A DNA stretch of 64,000 nucleotides, from the NCBI GenBank assembly GCA_050948785.1, contig JBMNEM010000002.1, forward strand, positions 62,001 to 126,000, written 5' to 3'. The first letter of the stretch is position 1. Each line of letters opens with the position of its first letter. The notes beneath the pieces were generated by a model. That model did no database searches, was not told where the DNA came from, and worked only from the letters and a program-made list of their open reading frames with translations. This document shows positions 50,195-58,827 of the stretch, one piece after another. This DNA comes from JAAZMI01 sp050948785. Lineage in GTDB: Bacteria > Bacillota > Dethiobacteria > DTU022 > UBA8154. A program made the position numbers and the translations under genes.

Positions 50195-50535
50195 TGACTG
50201 ACCGGGAACTATTGGAAATAATATTGCAAAAAATCGGTGATATGGATTCAAGAATAAATGGCATGGATTCAAGAATGACCAGCATGGATTCAAGAATGAC
50301 CAGCATGGAAGCCAACATGGCAACCAAAGATGAACTGGCAAGTATTAAATCCGAATTAGCAGAAGTTAAGGCTGACGTTAAATTTACCAAAGAAACTGTA
50401 GTAAAAGTTGAAAACGACCATGGTCAAAAGCTTAATGCCTTATTTGATGGGTACAAGCTTAATTCAGAGAAGCTGGACAGAATAGAAAACGAAGTAACCA
50501 AACACGAAGAAATCATATTAAGAAGAATAAGGTAA
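50194..50535 (+). CDS. Coiled-coil protein with internal 7-residue repeats
   Basis: 113 residues. Residues about 17-45 are repeated MDSRINGMDSRMTSMDSRM units encoded by 21-bp tandem repeats; a long coiled coil with KSELAEVKADVKFTKETVVK follows. No enzymatic motif. ATG at 50194 has AAGGAG 8 bases upstream and overlaps the previous stop by 1 base. Ends before a strong terminator at 50567. Similar in style to the 91-residue gene at 44483. Confidence 0.75.
   Translation: MTDRELLEIILQKIGDMDSRINGMDSRMTSMDSRMTSMEANMATKDELASIKSELAEVKADVKFTKETVVKVENDHGQKLNALFDGYKLNSEKLDRIENEVTKHEEIILRRIR
50242..50304 (+). repeat. 21-bp tandem repeat within the coiled-coil gene
   Basis: Three copies of ATGGATTCAAGAAT plus seven bases, each encoding MDSR followed by three residues. 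Copies 2 and 3 are identical, so the array is recent and may vary in number. Confidence 0.85.
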
Positions 50536-50566
50536 AAGATATAATAAATTATAGCGATGTACAATT

Positions 50567-50590
50567 ACTACCGTAAGGTAGTTTTTCTTT
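50567..50590 (+). terminator. Terminator of the coiled-coil gene
   Basis: Perfect 6-bp stem ACTACC/GGTAGT with a GTAA tetraloop, followed by TTTTCTTTT. Confidence 0.85.
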
Positions 50591-50649
50591 TACTACAGCA
50601 AAAAACTTTCTATTGGGTTTGAGTGAGTTGATCCTGAAAGTATAATAAT

Positions 50650-51678
50650 TTAAAGTGTGGTTTTTATTTTCGCAGTTTGTTTTTCTGCGGCCATGCCAGG
50701 TTGGCAGCTGGCCAGGTGACAGCTGACCATGTGCCCGCGGCCTGTATCCCTAAGCTCTGGCTCGACAAGCCTGCACCTATCCGTGCTGTACAGGCACCTG
50801 GTATGAAACCGGCAGCCGGGCGGCGGATTGACAGGGCTTGGCACATCGCCATTTAAAATGATGCGCCGGCGCTTGCTTTCGGGATCGGGGATCGTCACGG
50901 CTGATAGCAGCACCTGTGTGTATGGATGGCGGGGTTCGTGAAATATATGCCCGGTCGGCCCCATTTCGACGATTTTTCCCAGGTACATGACGGCGACTCT
51001 GTCACATAAAAACTTGACCGTGCTCAGGTCGTGGGCGATGAACAAGATCGTGAGCCCCAGGTTTTCCTGTAAATCCTTCATTAAATTGAGTATTTGGGCC
51101 CGCACGGATACATCCAGGGAAGATACCGGCTCGTCAGCCACGATAAAAAGGGGATCTACAGCCAGGGCGCGGGCAATGCCGATCCTCTGCCTTTGCCCGC
51201 CGCTAAACTCGTGCGGAAACCTGCCGGCATCACCCGGGCTCAGGCCAACCAGCTCCATCAGCTTCAAAACTTTCTCCTTCTTTGCCGCCTTGCTTTTACC
51301 GGCCAGCCCATGTATCGCCAGGGGTTCCCCGATGATCTCTTCCACAACCAGCCGTGGATTCAGCGAGGAAAAAGGATCCTGAAAGATCATCTGCATTTTC
51401 AGCCTCAGTCTTTGCATCTCCCTCTTTTTCAGGGCAAAGATAGCGCGGCCCTTGAAATAAACCTGTCCCGCAGTGGGCTCGATCAGGCGCAAAAGCAGCC
51501 TTCCTGTCGTGGACTTCCCGCAGCCGGATTCACCGACCAGTCCCAACGTCTCTCCTTTTCTAATGTAAAAACTGATCCCGTCCACAGCCTGGAGAACTTT
51601 ACCTTTCCGGGTGAAAAGGCCATTGGGCTGATGGTAATGCTTGGTCAGTTTTTTTGCTTCTATGAGCAGTTCCGGCAC
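50650..51678 (-). CDS. Peptide/nickel ABC transporter ATPase, DppF/OppF type
   Basis: 342 residues. Walker A GESGCGKSTTGRLLL, signature EFSGGQRQRIGIARAL, Walker B and the oligopeptide-type C-terminal domain with CRFHTRCLYS and CRLVEPELRD cysteines (possible iron-sulfur or zinc site). GTG start with AGGAGGGG upstream. Last gene of the SBP-B-C-D-F operon, immediately after the DppD gene. Confidence 0.93.
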   Translation of the reverse strand: MPELLIEAKKLTKHYHQPNGLFTRKGKVLQAVDGISFYIRKGETLGLVGESGCGKSTTGRLLLRLIEPTAGQVYFKGRAIFALKKREMQRLRLKMQMIFQDPFSSLNPRLVVEEIIGEPLAIHGLAGKSKAAKKEKVLKLMELVGLSPGDAGRFPHEFSGGQRQRIGIARALAVDPLFIVADEPVSSLDVSVRAQILNLMKDLQENLGLTILFIAHDLSTVKFLCDRVAVMYLGKIVEMGPTGHIFHEPRHPYTQVLLSAVTIPDPESKRRRIILNGDVPSPVNPPPGCRFHTRCLYSTDRCRLVEPELRDTGRGHMVSCHLASCQPGMAAEKQTAKIKTTL

Positions 51679-51680
51679 GC

Positions 51681-52652
51681 TTAATCCCCTCCTGCTGCAT
51701 ACTGCCAGCAGCTCACAAAATGCCCCGGTTCAACTTCAATCGGTGCAGGTTTTTGCCGGTGGCAGATAGCCTCGTGCTCCGGGCATCTGGGGTTAAAGCG
51801 GCAACCCCCGGGCGGGTGTGCCAGATGGGGTACAGTCCCGTCGATAACCGCAAGGCGCTCAATATCGGCATCAATTTTGGGCATGGCCCTGAGCAGCCCC
51901 CGCGTGTAGGGATGCCTTGGTTTTTTAAAGATGGCTGATGTGGAAGCCCGCTCGACAACGTTTCCGGCATACATAACCGTAACCCTGTCACACAATTCGG
52001 CAACGATCCCCAGATCATGTGTTATTAACAGCAGCGCCGTGCCCCGCTCACCGGTCAACTCCTGAAGTAAAGCAAGGATCTGCGCCTGTATGGTCACATC
52101 CAGTGCCGTGGTAGGCTCGTCAGCAATCAAAAGTGCCGGATTGCAGGAAAGCGCCATGGCAATCATCACCCGCTGCCGCATTCCGCCGCTCAACTGGTGC
52201 GGGTATTCCCTGCTCCTGACTGCGGGGGCGGGAATGCCCACCAATTCCAACATCTGAACCGCTCTTTCCCTTGCTTCCGGGCGGCTGAGCCCCTGGTGCA
52301 GCCGGAGGGCCTCCCCTATCTGTTCACCGATCTGCAAAACAGGATTTAAGGAGCTCAGGGGATCCTGGAAAATCATGGCAACCCTTTTACCCCTGATTTT
52401 ACCCATTTCCTGCGGGCTTTTCTTGAGCAGGTCTTCACCTTCAAAAATTATTTCCCCGGCGACAGTCCGGCCCGGGGCCGCAACCAATCTCATAATGGAA
52501 AGCGCTGTAACGGATTTCCCGCAGCCGGATTCACCAACCAGCCCTTCCGTTCTTCCCCGGCCTATTTGCAAATCCACTCCGTCCACCGCCCTGACCACGC
52601 CATTACCCGTAAAAAAATAAGTCTTGAGCCCGCGTATATCCAGTAAAGTCAT
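51681..52652 (-). CDS. Peptide/nickel ABC transporter ATPase, DppD/OppD type
   Basis: 323 residues. Walker A GESGCGKSVTALSIM, signature QLSGGMRQRVMIAMAL, Walker B LLIADEPTTALD and the family C-terminal HPPGGCRFNPRCPE motif. ATG start with AGGGGAATGAGG upstream. Placed between the DppC and DppF genes; forms the heterodimeric motor with DppF. Confidence 0.94.
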   Translation of the reverse strand: MTLLDIRGLKTYFFTGNGVVRAVDGVDLQIGRGRTEGLVGESGCGKSVTALSIMRLVAAPGRTVAGEIIFEGEDLLKKSPQEMGKIRGKRVAMIFQDPLSSLNPVLQIGEQIGEALRLHQGLSRPEARERAVQMLELVGIPAPAVRSREYPHQLSGGMRQRVMIAMALSCNPALLIADEPTTALDVTIQAQILALLQELTGERGTALLLITHDLGIVAELCDRVTVMYAGNVVERASTSAIFKKPRHPYTRGLLRAMPKIDADIERLAVIDGTVPHLAHPPGGCRFNPRCPEHEAICHRQKPAPIEVEPGHFVSCWQYAAGGD

Positions 52653-52720
52653 GCCTCATTCCCCTTCTTGACCAATCCCCTGCACTTCCCCAGCACTATC
52701 CGCCGCTGAAAAGTCAGGCT

Positions 52721-53611
52721 TCATTCCCCTTCCTCGCCCGTTTCCTTTAACCACGGGTCCAGGGCATCCCTGAATCCATCGCCCAGGAAATTAAAAGCAA
52801 GTACGGTGATCATAATCGCCAGCCCCGGAAAAACAGTCATCTGCGGCGCTGTGCGCATGAAAGGACGGCCCGCATTGAGCATCGAGCCCCACTCGGCGGC
52901 AGGCGGCTGCACCCCCAGCCCCAGAAAGCTTAAAGCTGCCGCAGATAAAATCACATGGGCCATCCCCAGCGTGGCCATGACAATGACCGGAGCCAGGATA
53001 TTCGGCAAAATGTGCCGGAAGATGATACGCAGATCGCCGGCACCAAGCGACCTGGCCGCCTCCACAAACTCCCTTTCTTTAACGGAGAGGACCGCTCCCC
53101 GCACCACCCGGGCATAACTTGTCCACCCGATCAACGACATGGCAAACATAATGCTGAAAAGTGACGGGCCCAGTATTCCCGCGATGACCAGCGCCAGAAT
53201 GATCCCGGGAAAAGCAAGCAGAACATCTACAAACCTCATGATCACTTCATCGATGAGGCCGCCCCAGTAGCCGGCGATCGCTCCCAGCAGAATCCCGACC
53301 GTAGAAGTTATGCCCACGACGAAAATTCCTACCTGCAATGTAACCCTCGTGCCCAGAACAAGCCGGCAAAATATACAGCGGCCGAGGTTGTCCGTTCCCA
53401 GCAGGTACCCGCTGCCCGGGGGCAGCAAACGGTGCACCAAATCCGGCTGAAGATGGCCGGGCCGGGCAATGAAAGAGGCGCATATAGCCAGAAAACACAG
53501 CACAACAACAATGGCAGCACCGGCCACGGCCAGCCTGTGCTGCCGGAACCTTTTTACAGCCTCCAGCAAAGGAGGCCCACTTTCCATGATTTGAATAAAT
53601 ACATCGTGCAT
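52721..53611 (-). CDS. Peptide/nickel ABC transporter permease, DppC type
   Basis: 296 residues with an N-terminal membrane anchor and five further helices. HLLGTDNLGR-like GYLLGTDNLGRCIF and the EAA loop EFVEAARSLGAGDLRIIFRH are typical. The ATG at 53611 overlaps the DppB stop codon, so they are coupled; a longer upstream frame is a shadow. Confidence 0.93.
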   Translation of the reverse strand: MHDVFIQIMESGPPLLEAVKRFRQHRLAVAGAAIVVVLCFLAICASFIARPGHLQPDLVHRLLPPGSGYLLGTDNLGRCIFCRLVLGTRVTLQVGIFVVGITSTVGILLGAIAGYWGGLIDEVIMRFVDVLLAFPGIILALVIAGILGPSLFSIMFAMSLIGWTSYARVVRGAVLSVKEREFVEAARSLGAGDLRIIFRHILPNILAPVIVMATLGMAHVILSAAALSFLGLGVQPPAAEWGSMLNAGRPFMRTAPQMTVFPGLAIMITVLAFNFLGDGFRDALDPWLKETGEEGE

Positions 53612-54552
53612 TACTTGGCCTCGTAACGTATTTTGGGATCCAGCCAGGCATACGAAAGATCCACCAGCAGGTTGACAAGAACATACATAACGGCAATCAC
53701 AAAAACGCACCCCTGTATTACGGGAAAGTCACGCGCAAAGATGGAATCAACCAGTAAACGGCCCATTCCCGGCCAGGCAAAAACCACCTCCGTAACGACC
53801 GCACCCTCCAGCAGAGAACCAAATTGCAGGCCCACGACCGTCACCACCGGAATCAGCGCGTTCTTCAGCGCGTGCTTGTTGATCACGATCCTTTCCAGCA
53901 GGCCCTTGGCACGGGCCGTCCTGATATAGTCCTGCTTGAGGACTTCCAGCATACTCGACCTGGTCAGCCTGGCCGTAACTGCGGCGATACCTGTCCCCAG
54001 GGTTATCGCCGGCAGGACAAGATGTTTGAGGCTCTCATAGCCGTAAACGGGAAACCATTTATAATATACTGAAAATACCAGGATCAGCAGCAGCCCCAGC
54101 CAGAAATTGGGCATGGAAACACCCAGCATGGCGCCAACCATACTGGAACTGTCAATCCAGGAATACTGCCTCACAGCAGAAACAATGCCCACAGGAATGG
54201 CGATAACCAGGGACACCAGCATGGCCGCCAGGGCAAGTACTGCCGTGGCCGGCAGCCTGGACATAATTTCCTGTAAAACGGGTCGGCCGGTGCAAAAAGA
54301 ATCCCCGAAATCACCCCGTAAAATACCGGTCAGCCAGTAAAAATACTGGCTGAAAACCGGCCGGTCCAGGCCCATTTCCTCCCTTACCCGCTCAACTGTC
54401 TGGGCCGTGGCCTCCTCCCCGAATTTCCTTTCGGTGATGATTTCTGCCGGATCACCCGGCACAAAATGCATCAGAGAAAAAGTGATCATGGAAACACACA
54501 GCAGGATAAAAAACATGGAACACAATCGCCGCAAAAAATAGAAGAGGATCAC
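53611..54552 (-). CDS. Peptide/nickel ABC transporter permease, DppB type
   Basis: 313 residues, six helices. N-terminal FLRRLCSMFFILLCVSMITF, HFVPGDPAEII and the EAA loop YIRTARAKGLLERIVINKHA are the DppB/NikB signature. GTG start with AGGTGATGG upstream. It follows the binding-protein gene after 126 bp that hold the short repeat at 54577-54606. Confidence 0.94.
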   Translation of the reverse strand: MILFYFLRRLCSMFFILLCVSMITFSLMHFVPGDPAEIITERKFGEEATAQTVERVREEMGLDRPVFSQYFYWLTGILRGDFGDSFCTGRPVLQEIMSRLPATAVLALAAMLVSLVIAIPVGIVSAVRQYSWIDSSSMVGAMLGVSMPNFWLGLLLILVFSVYYKWFPVYGYESLKHLVLPAITLGTGIAAVTARLTRSSMLEVLKQDYIRTARAKGLLERIVINKHALKNALIPVVTVVGLQFGSLLEGAVVTEVVFAWPGMGRLLVDSIFARDFPVIQGCVFVIAVMYVLVNLLVDLSYAWLDPKIRYEAK

Positions 54553-54576
54553 CCATCACCTGCCAGCTCTTTTTCA

Positions 54577-54606
54577 GGACAAGGGGACGCTTCTCCCGTC
54601 CCGCCC
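54577..54606. repeat. Short repeat between binding-protein and permease genes
   Basis: GGACAAGGGGACGCTTCTCC then CGTCCCGCCC. The GGGAC/GTCCC arms can pair and may stop or stabilise the mRNA between the highly expressed binding-protein gene and dppB. A related copy is at 48603-48631. Confidence 0.5.
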
Positions 54607-54678
54607 CTAACTTACACCAGCCGAAATACACTTCAGTTTATCCTTGTCTATCACCTTTAGCAACAGGATTATCCTGTG

Positions 54679-56256
54679 CTAATTGCCTTCCACATAAATA
54701 TCTTCCCAGTTCACGCTAAACCAGGGATGGAGCTTGTATCCTTTGATATTTTTCCGGACCGCATTGATGAGCACTTCATCGTACATGGGAATGATGGGCA
54801 CTTCATCCGCAGCCAACTTCTGTATCTCCAAGGATATTTCCTTCGCCTCTTTTTCCTCAGTAGTAGACAATAACTTTTCAATCAAGCTGTCAACCTGCGG
54901 ATTATGATAAAATATCCCCATCGCCAGGGAATTTTCACCCTCTGAATGAAGCCATTCGTGCAGGCGTGACTGCGGCGAAATTCCCGCCCAGGGGCGTATG
55001 GATAGATCCGCTTCCCCTTTTTGCAAAGTTTCTTTCCACAAGCCGGTTTCTACAACCTCGATCTTCACTTCAATACCCACATCTGCCAGCTGGGCCTGCA
55101 CAATCTCGGCAATAGGCTGGTAAGGCCAGCGCCCGACCAGTGCCGAAGAGAGAAGAAACTTAACCCGGCATTCCTGCCCGTCCTTTTCAAGGATGCCGTC
55201 TCCATTCCTGTCTTCCCATCCCGCCTTTTGCAGCAGCTCTTTGGCCCTGTCCGGGTCATTGAAGGGATAAAGCGTCTCGGAATGCATCCAGCCCTTTTCG
55301 GAATAGGGAATAACGCTGGTCATCGTCCTGCCAAAACCTTCCAGCGCGTACTTGATGATACTTTGCGGATCAAGAGCATACATCACCGCCTGCCTGACCT
55401 GCACATCATTCAGGGGAGCCTTTTGTGTATTGAGTGTCATATAATGCGGGACCGCCCCTTCAATCGTCAGCACCTCTATCTGCTCGTTTTTACGCAGAGT
55501 GGGGACCTGTTCCGGGAGCACCCCGCCGGTATCGATAATCATATCTATTTCTCCCGCTTCCAGAGCCATCATGCGCGTCGTGGGATCGGGGATGTATTTG
55601 AGAGTAATCCGCTCCAGGATGGGGGTGCCGCCCCAGTAGTCTGCATTTCTAACAAGCACCATCTCTTCGCCCGGGGCCCAGCTTTCCTTCATGAAGGGAC
55701 CCGTACCCATGGGTTCAGCCACATTACCCTCTGCATCCACAACTGCGGGGCTGATCATGGCCGCCCCGGCCCAGGCCAGAGAGTAAAGAAAAGGAGCATA
55801 GGGTTCACTGTGGATAACTTCAACCTGAAATTCACCGACAGCCTCTATCGTTTCCACCTCACCAAAACGCCCCGGCCATCCTTTTGTAAGCCTTTTTAAA
55901 TTATGAACAACCGCCTCGGCATTAAACGGCGTACCGTCGTGAAATTTGACTCCTTCCTGCAAAAAAATATCCCAGGTCAGGCCATCCTCCGATGCTTCCC
56001 AGCGAGCAGCCAGTCCTGGTTTCAGCCCCAGCTCGAGATCCTGAAAAATCAACGGTTCGAGAACACGGGTTAAAGGAGGATGGGCACCATAACCGTACAT
56101 TTCCCCCGGATCCCTTCCCAACCCGGCAACTACCTGCTGCGGAACACTTGGTTCCGGTCCCGGTGTTTCCGCCCCCTCCTGCGGCGCAGCGCATCCGGCA
56201 AAAATACCCGCGAACACCAGAAAACAAAGCATTACCACTATCAATTTTTTAAACAT
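54679..56256 (-). CDS. ABC transporter substrate-binding protein, family 5 (peptide/nickel)
   Basis: 525 residues. A lipoprotein signal with lipobox FAGIFAGC (Cys about 22) and the SBP_bac_5 fold: LKPGLAARWEASEDGLTWDI, VKFHDGTPFNAEAV, MGTGPFMKESWAPGEEMVLV and the end IIPMYDEVLINAVR. It captures a peptide, nickel complex or similar ligand; NikA-type heme-free nickel uptake is possible because CooC implies nickel enzymes, but ligand residues cannot be assigned. The ATG at 56256 is preferred; the ATG at 56265 abuts the AAGGAG site. Confidence 0.9.
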   Translation of the reverse strand: MFKKLIVVMLCFLVFAGIFAGCAAPQEGAETPGPEPSVPQQVVAGLGRDPGEMYGYGAHPPLTRVLEPLIFQDLELGLKPGLAARWEASEDGLTWDIFLQEGVKFHDGTPFNAEAVVHNLKRLTKGWPGRFGEVETIEAVGEFQVEVIHSEPYAPFLYSLAWAGAAMISPAVVDAEGNVAEPMGTGPFMKESWAPGEEMVLVRNADYWGGTPILERITLKYIPDPTTRMMALEAGEIDMIIDTGGVLPEQVPTLRKNEQIEVLTIEGAVPHYMTLNTQKAPLNDVQVRQAVMYALDPQSIIKYALEGFGRTMTSVIPYSEKGWMHSETLYPFNDPDRAKELLQKAGWEDRNGDGILEKDGQECRVKFLLSSALVGRWPYQPIAEIVQAQLADVGIEVKIEVVETGLWKETLQKGEADLSIRPWAGISPQSRLHEWLHSEGENSLAMGIFYHNPQVDSLIEKLLSTTEEKEAKEISLEIQKLAADEVPIIPMYDEVLINAVRKNIKGYKLHPWFSVNWEDIYVEGN

Positions 56257-56790
56257 TTTTTTCATCTCCTTCTTATACTATTTAATAACCACAAGAATAA
56301 TCGGTGAAAAAACTGGAGAGCACCAAGGGCATCGGGTGTTATCAAATCCATTTCTGTGTTACAATGATTCGCTATTTAAACAGCGCTTTCCTGCCTTGAA
56401 AAAAAATATTTTGGACAATAATCAACATAAAAATCAGGACACTTATGGATCCGGGCAGACCCCTCTTGAAACTAAATTGACGAAGATACTAGAGGATATT
56501 TTAACTGCATACCAAAACGCAGGGAAACAGCAGAAATGACAGCAGAGAGAGATTTCCCATTATCTTCAAAACATAAATACAACCTAAAACTACAGCAGCA
56601 CAGATCATTGTCACCAAGGCTGCTGCAACCGGCCCTTCAGGCCCAACCTCACGAACCTGCTTGATTGCCAGCAGACTATTTAAACGTTATAATAACGATA
56701 AAATGAATTGAGTTGAAAAATTGCTTAAAAAGTGGGGTAAAAAGCATTCAGAATATATCGGCATTTAATAAAAATAAAAAGGAAAGCTCC
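56257..56790. other. Gap of about 530 bp before the MATE gene
   Basis: No supported gene. On the minus strand near 56536-56665 an open frame reads like a membrane-protein end (QVREVGPEGPVAAALVTMIC followed by hydrophobic residues) but lacks a start; a plus-strand frame at 56336-56539 has no ribosome site. Likely remnants. Confidence 0.4.
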
Positions 56791-58362
56791 ATGAAAGACC
56801 TGACATCCGGCAATGAGGCCAAACTTCTTTTTTATTTTGCCCTGCCGATGCTGATTGGCAATGTATTCCAGCAGCTCTACAGCACGGTGGACAGTATTAT
56901 CGTCGGCCGGGCATTAGGGAAAAATGCCCTGGCCGCTGTCGGCACAAGCTTCCCCATTATTTTCCTGCTGATCTCCCTGATCATAGGGGTAACCATGGGC
57001 ACGACGATCTTGATCGCCCAGTACTATGGTGCCCGGGAAATGCAGAATGTCAAAAAAACTATGGACACCGCCTATATCTTTTTATTCTTTGCTTCCCTGA
57101 CGATCACCGCCCTGGGTTTGATGATCAGCAAACCCGTTCTCATTTTGCTGAAAACCCCGCCGGAAGTGCTGCCGCTGGCCAAAGAATATTTGGACATCAC
57201 CTTTATCGGGATCGTCACCGCCTTTGGGTATAATTCCATCAACGCTATCTTGAGAGGTTTGGGAGACTCCAAAACCCCTCTGTTCTTTTTGATCATTGCC
57301 ACAATCATCAATACAATCCTGGATTTGCTTTTCATTCTTGTTTTTAAATGGGGAGTGGCCGGAGCCGCCTGGGCAACAGTGATTGCTCAGGGCTGCTCCT
57401 TTGCTTTTGGACTGTATTATTTAAACCGCTTTCACGAACTCTTTAATTTCAACTTCAAAGAAATGCGTTTTGATCCGGAAATATTTCGCCTGAGTATCAG
57501 AATCGGGCTGCCCACAGGTATACAGCAGATGCTGGTCGGCTCGGGAATGATGGTTCTCTTTCGGATTGTAAACGGCTTTGGGTCCGCTGTTGTTGCTGCC
57601 TACACCGCGGCGACCAGAATCGACTCTTTTGCTTCCATGCCGGCCATGAACTTTTCGGCAGCCGTTTCTTCCTTTGTCGGGCAAAATTTAGGTGCCGGCA
57701 AACCGGAGCGGGTAAAAAAAGGATACCTGGCTGCCCTGGGCATGTCCACAATTATCTCGCTGACGATGACCATTGTCGCCATTGTTTTTGGCAAGGAACT
57801 GATTTCCTTATTTAATGCCGACCCGGAAGTAATCGAAACCGGTGCCCGTTATTTGATGATTGTGGGTTTATTTTATATCGTCTTCTCCAGCATGTTTATC
57901 ACCAACGGCGTCATGCGTGGTGCCGGAGACACCTTCATCCCCATGCTGGTAACCCTGCTGTCCCTCTGGCTGGTCAGGGTTCCGGCTTCGGCCATCCTCT
58001 CGCAAAGGTACGGTTCGGACGGGATCTGGTGGGGCATACCGCTGGGCTGGGTGGTGGGAACAACCTTGAGCATCGGCTATTACCTGACCGGCAGGTGGAA
58101 AACCAAAGTAGTAACCGGGGGGAAAGCAATGGTTCTGGGCGGGGATGAGGATGAGGACGGGAAAAAAATTGGATATTCAGATGAGATCGATACCGGTGAT
58201 GGAAAATGGGATGGGATTGAGAAAAAGAAAAGTCTTGAAGATAGTAAACGGGATAGAATCTGTATTGGGGATGAGGGTGGAATTGAGAGCAGGGATAAAA
58301 ATGAAGATAAAAATATAGACAAGGGAATTCGCGTGGATGCCGGTGAAAATGAAGGTGAATAA
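56791..58362 (+). CDS. MATE family efflux transporter with acidic C-terminal tail
   Basis: 523 residues. Twelve membrane helices in two MatE repeats (LPMLIGNVFQQLYSTVDSII and later LPTGIQQMLVGSGMMVLF). The family exports cationic compounds by H+ or Na+ antiport. After the last helix (about residue 433) a tail of about 90 residues rich in Asp, Glu, Lys and Gly follows (GGDEDEDGKKIGYSDEIDTG ... DKNEDKNIDKG), not typical of MATE proteins. ATG at 56791 has AAGGAAAG upstream; the longer frame upstream lacks one. Confidence 0.92.
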   Translation: MKDLTSGNEAKLLFYFALPMLIGNVFQQLYSTVDSIIVGRALGKNALAAVGTSFPIIFLLISLIIGVTMGTTILIAQYYGAREMQNVKKTMDTAYIFLFFASLTITALGLMISKPVLILLKTPPEVLPLAKEYLDITFIGIVTAFGYNSINAILRGLGDSKTPLFFLIIATIINTILDLLFILVFKWGVAGAAWATVIAQGCSFAFGLYYLNRFHELFNFNFKEMRFDPEIFRLSIRIGLPTGIQQMLVGSGMMVLFRIVNGFGSAVVAAYTAATRIDSFASMPAMNFSAAVSSFVGQNLGAGKPERVKKGYLAALGMSTIISLTMTIVAIVFGKELISLFNADPEVIETGARYLMIVGLFYIVFSSMFITNGVMRGAGDTFIPMLVTLLSLWLVRVPASAILSQRYGSDGIWWGIPLGWVVGTTLSIGYYLTGRWKTKVVTGGKAMVLGGDEDEDGKKIGYSDEIDTGDGKWDGIEKKKSLEDSKRDRICIGDEGGIESRDKNEDKNIDKGIRVDAGENEGE

Positions 58363-58827
58363 ATCGAGAAATTCCGGTTAAACAAACAGCTTGACTAACC
58401 TGGCACCACTAAGTCTAATCATTGTAGATACATCCCTGGGAGGGAAGATCATGCTTCTAAAAGTTCAAAAAATGAAAAAAAATATGCACTTGATAATTTA
58501 TTATCTAAAGTAACTGCATCAAACATCCACAGGGAATACTCTTTTGGTAAACCCTCTGGAAAGGAAATATGGTAATGGTCTCCACTTATCTGTCTTGCCG
58601 CGGGGGATGTCGTTTGGTTGGATTTTTCCCCCAAACAGGCCACGAACAGGCCGGCAGAAGGCCTACAGTTTGGTATCTCGCCCCAGCCGCGGGGACGGGC
58701 CTTGTGGTTGGCAGCTGCAGGTCAAGCCACAATGCACAATGGACTTTCCCGGGCTTGGGCTTGGGCTTGGGCCTGTTCTTTCTTCATCTATTCCGTATCT
58801 ATTCCGTATCTATTCCTCAGGCCCTGC
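58363..58827. other. Gap of about 465 bp between the MATE and ABC genes
   Basis: Holds a palindromic repeat copy (58683-58712), a CTTGGG tandem run (about 58752-58775) and a repeated CTATTCCGTAT motif (about 58788-58810). Open frames on both strands lack ribosome sites. Confidence 0.4.
58683..58712. repeat. Dispersed palindromic repeat, reverse-oriented copy
   Basis: CCAGCCGCGGGGACGGGCC then TTGTGGTTGGC, the reverse complement form of the copies at 15240 and 63742. It has an 8-bp imperfect palindrome (GCCAACC/GGCTGG-like ends). Confidence 0.6.

Noticed and set aside
44219..50600. CRISPR array in the accessory region
   Set aside because: Repeats present are a pair of long direct repeats and an in-gene 21-bp tandem array without spacers; no cas genes.
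58449..58700. Minus-strand open frame with protein-like text (HISFPEGLPKEYSLWMFD)
   Set aside because: No start or ribosome site, and it runs through the dispersed palindromic repeat; at most a remnant.
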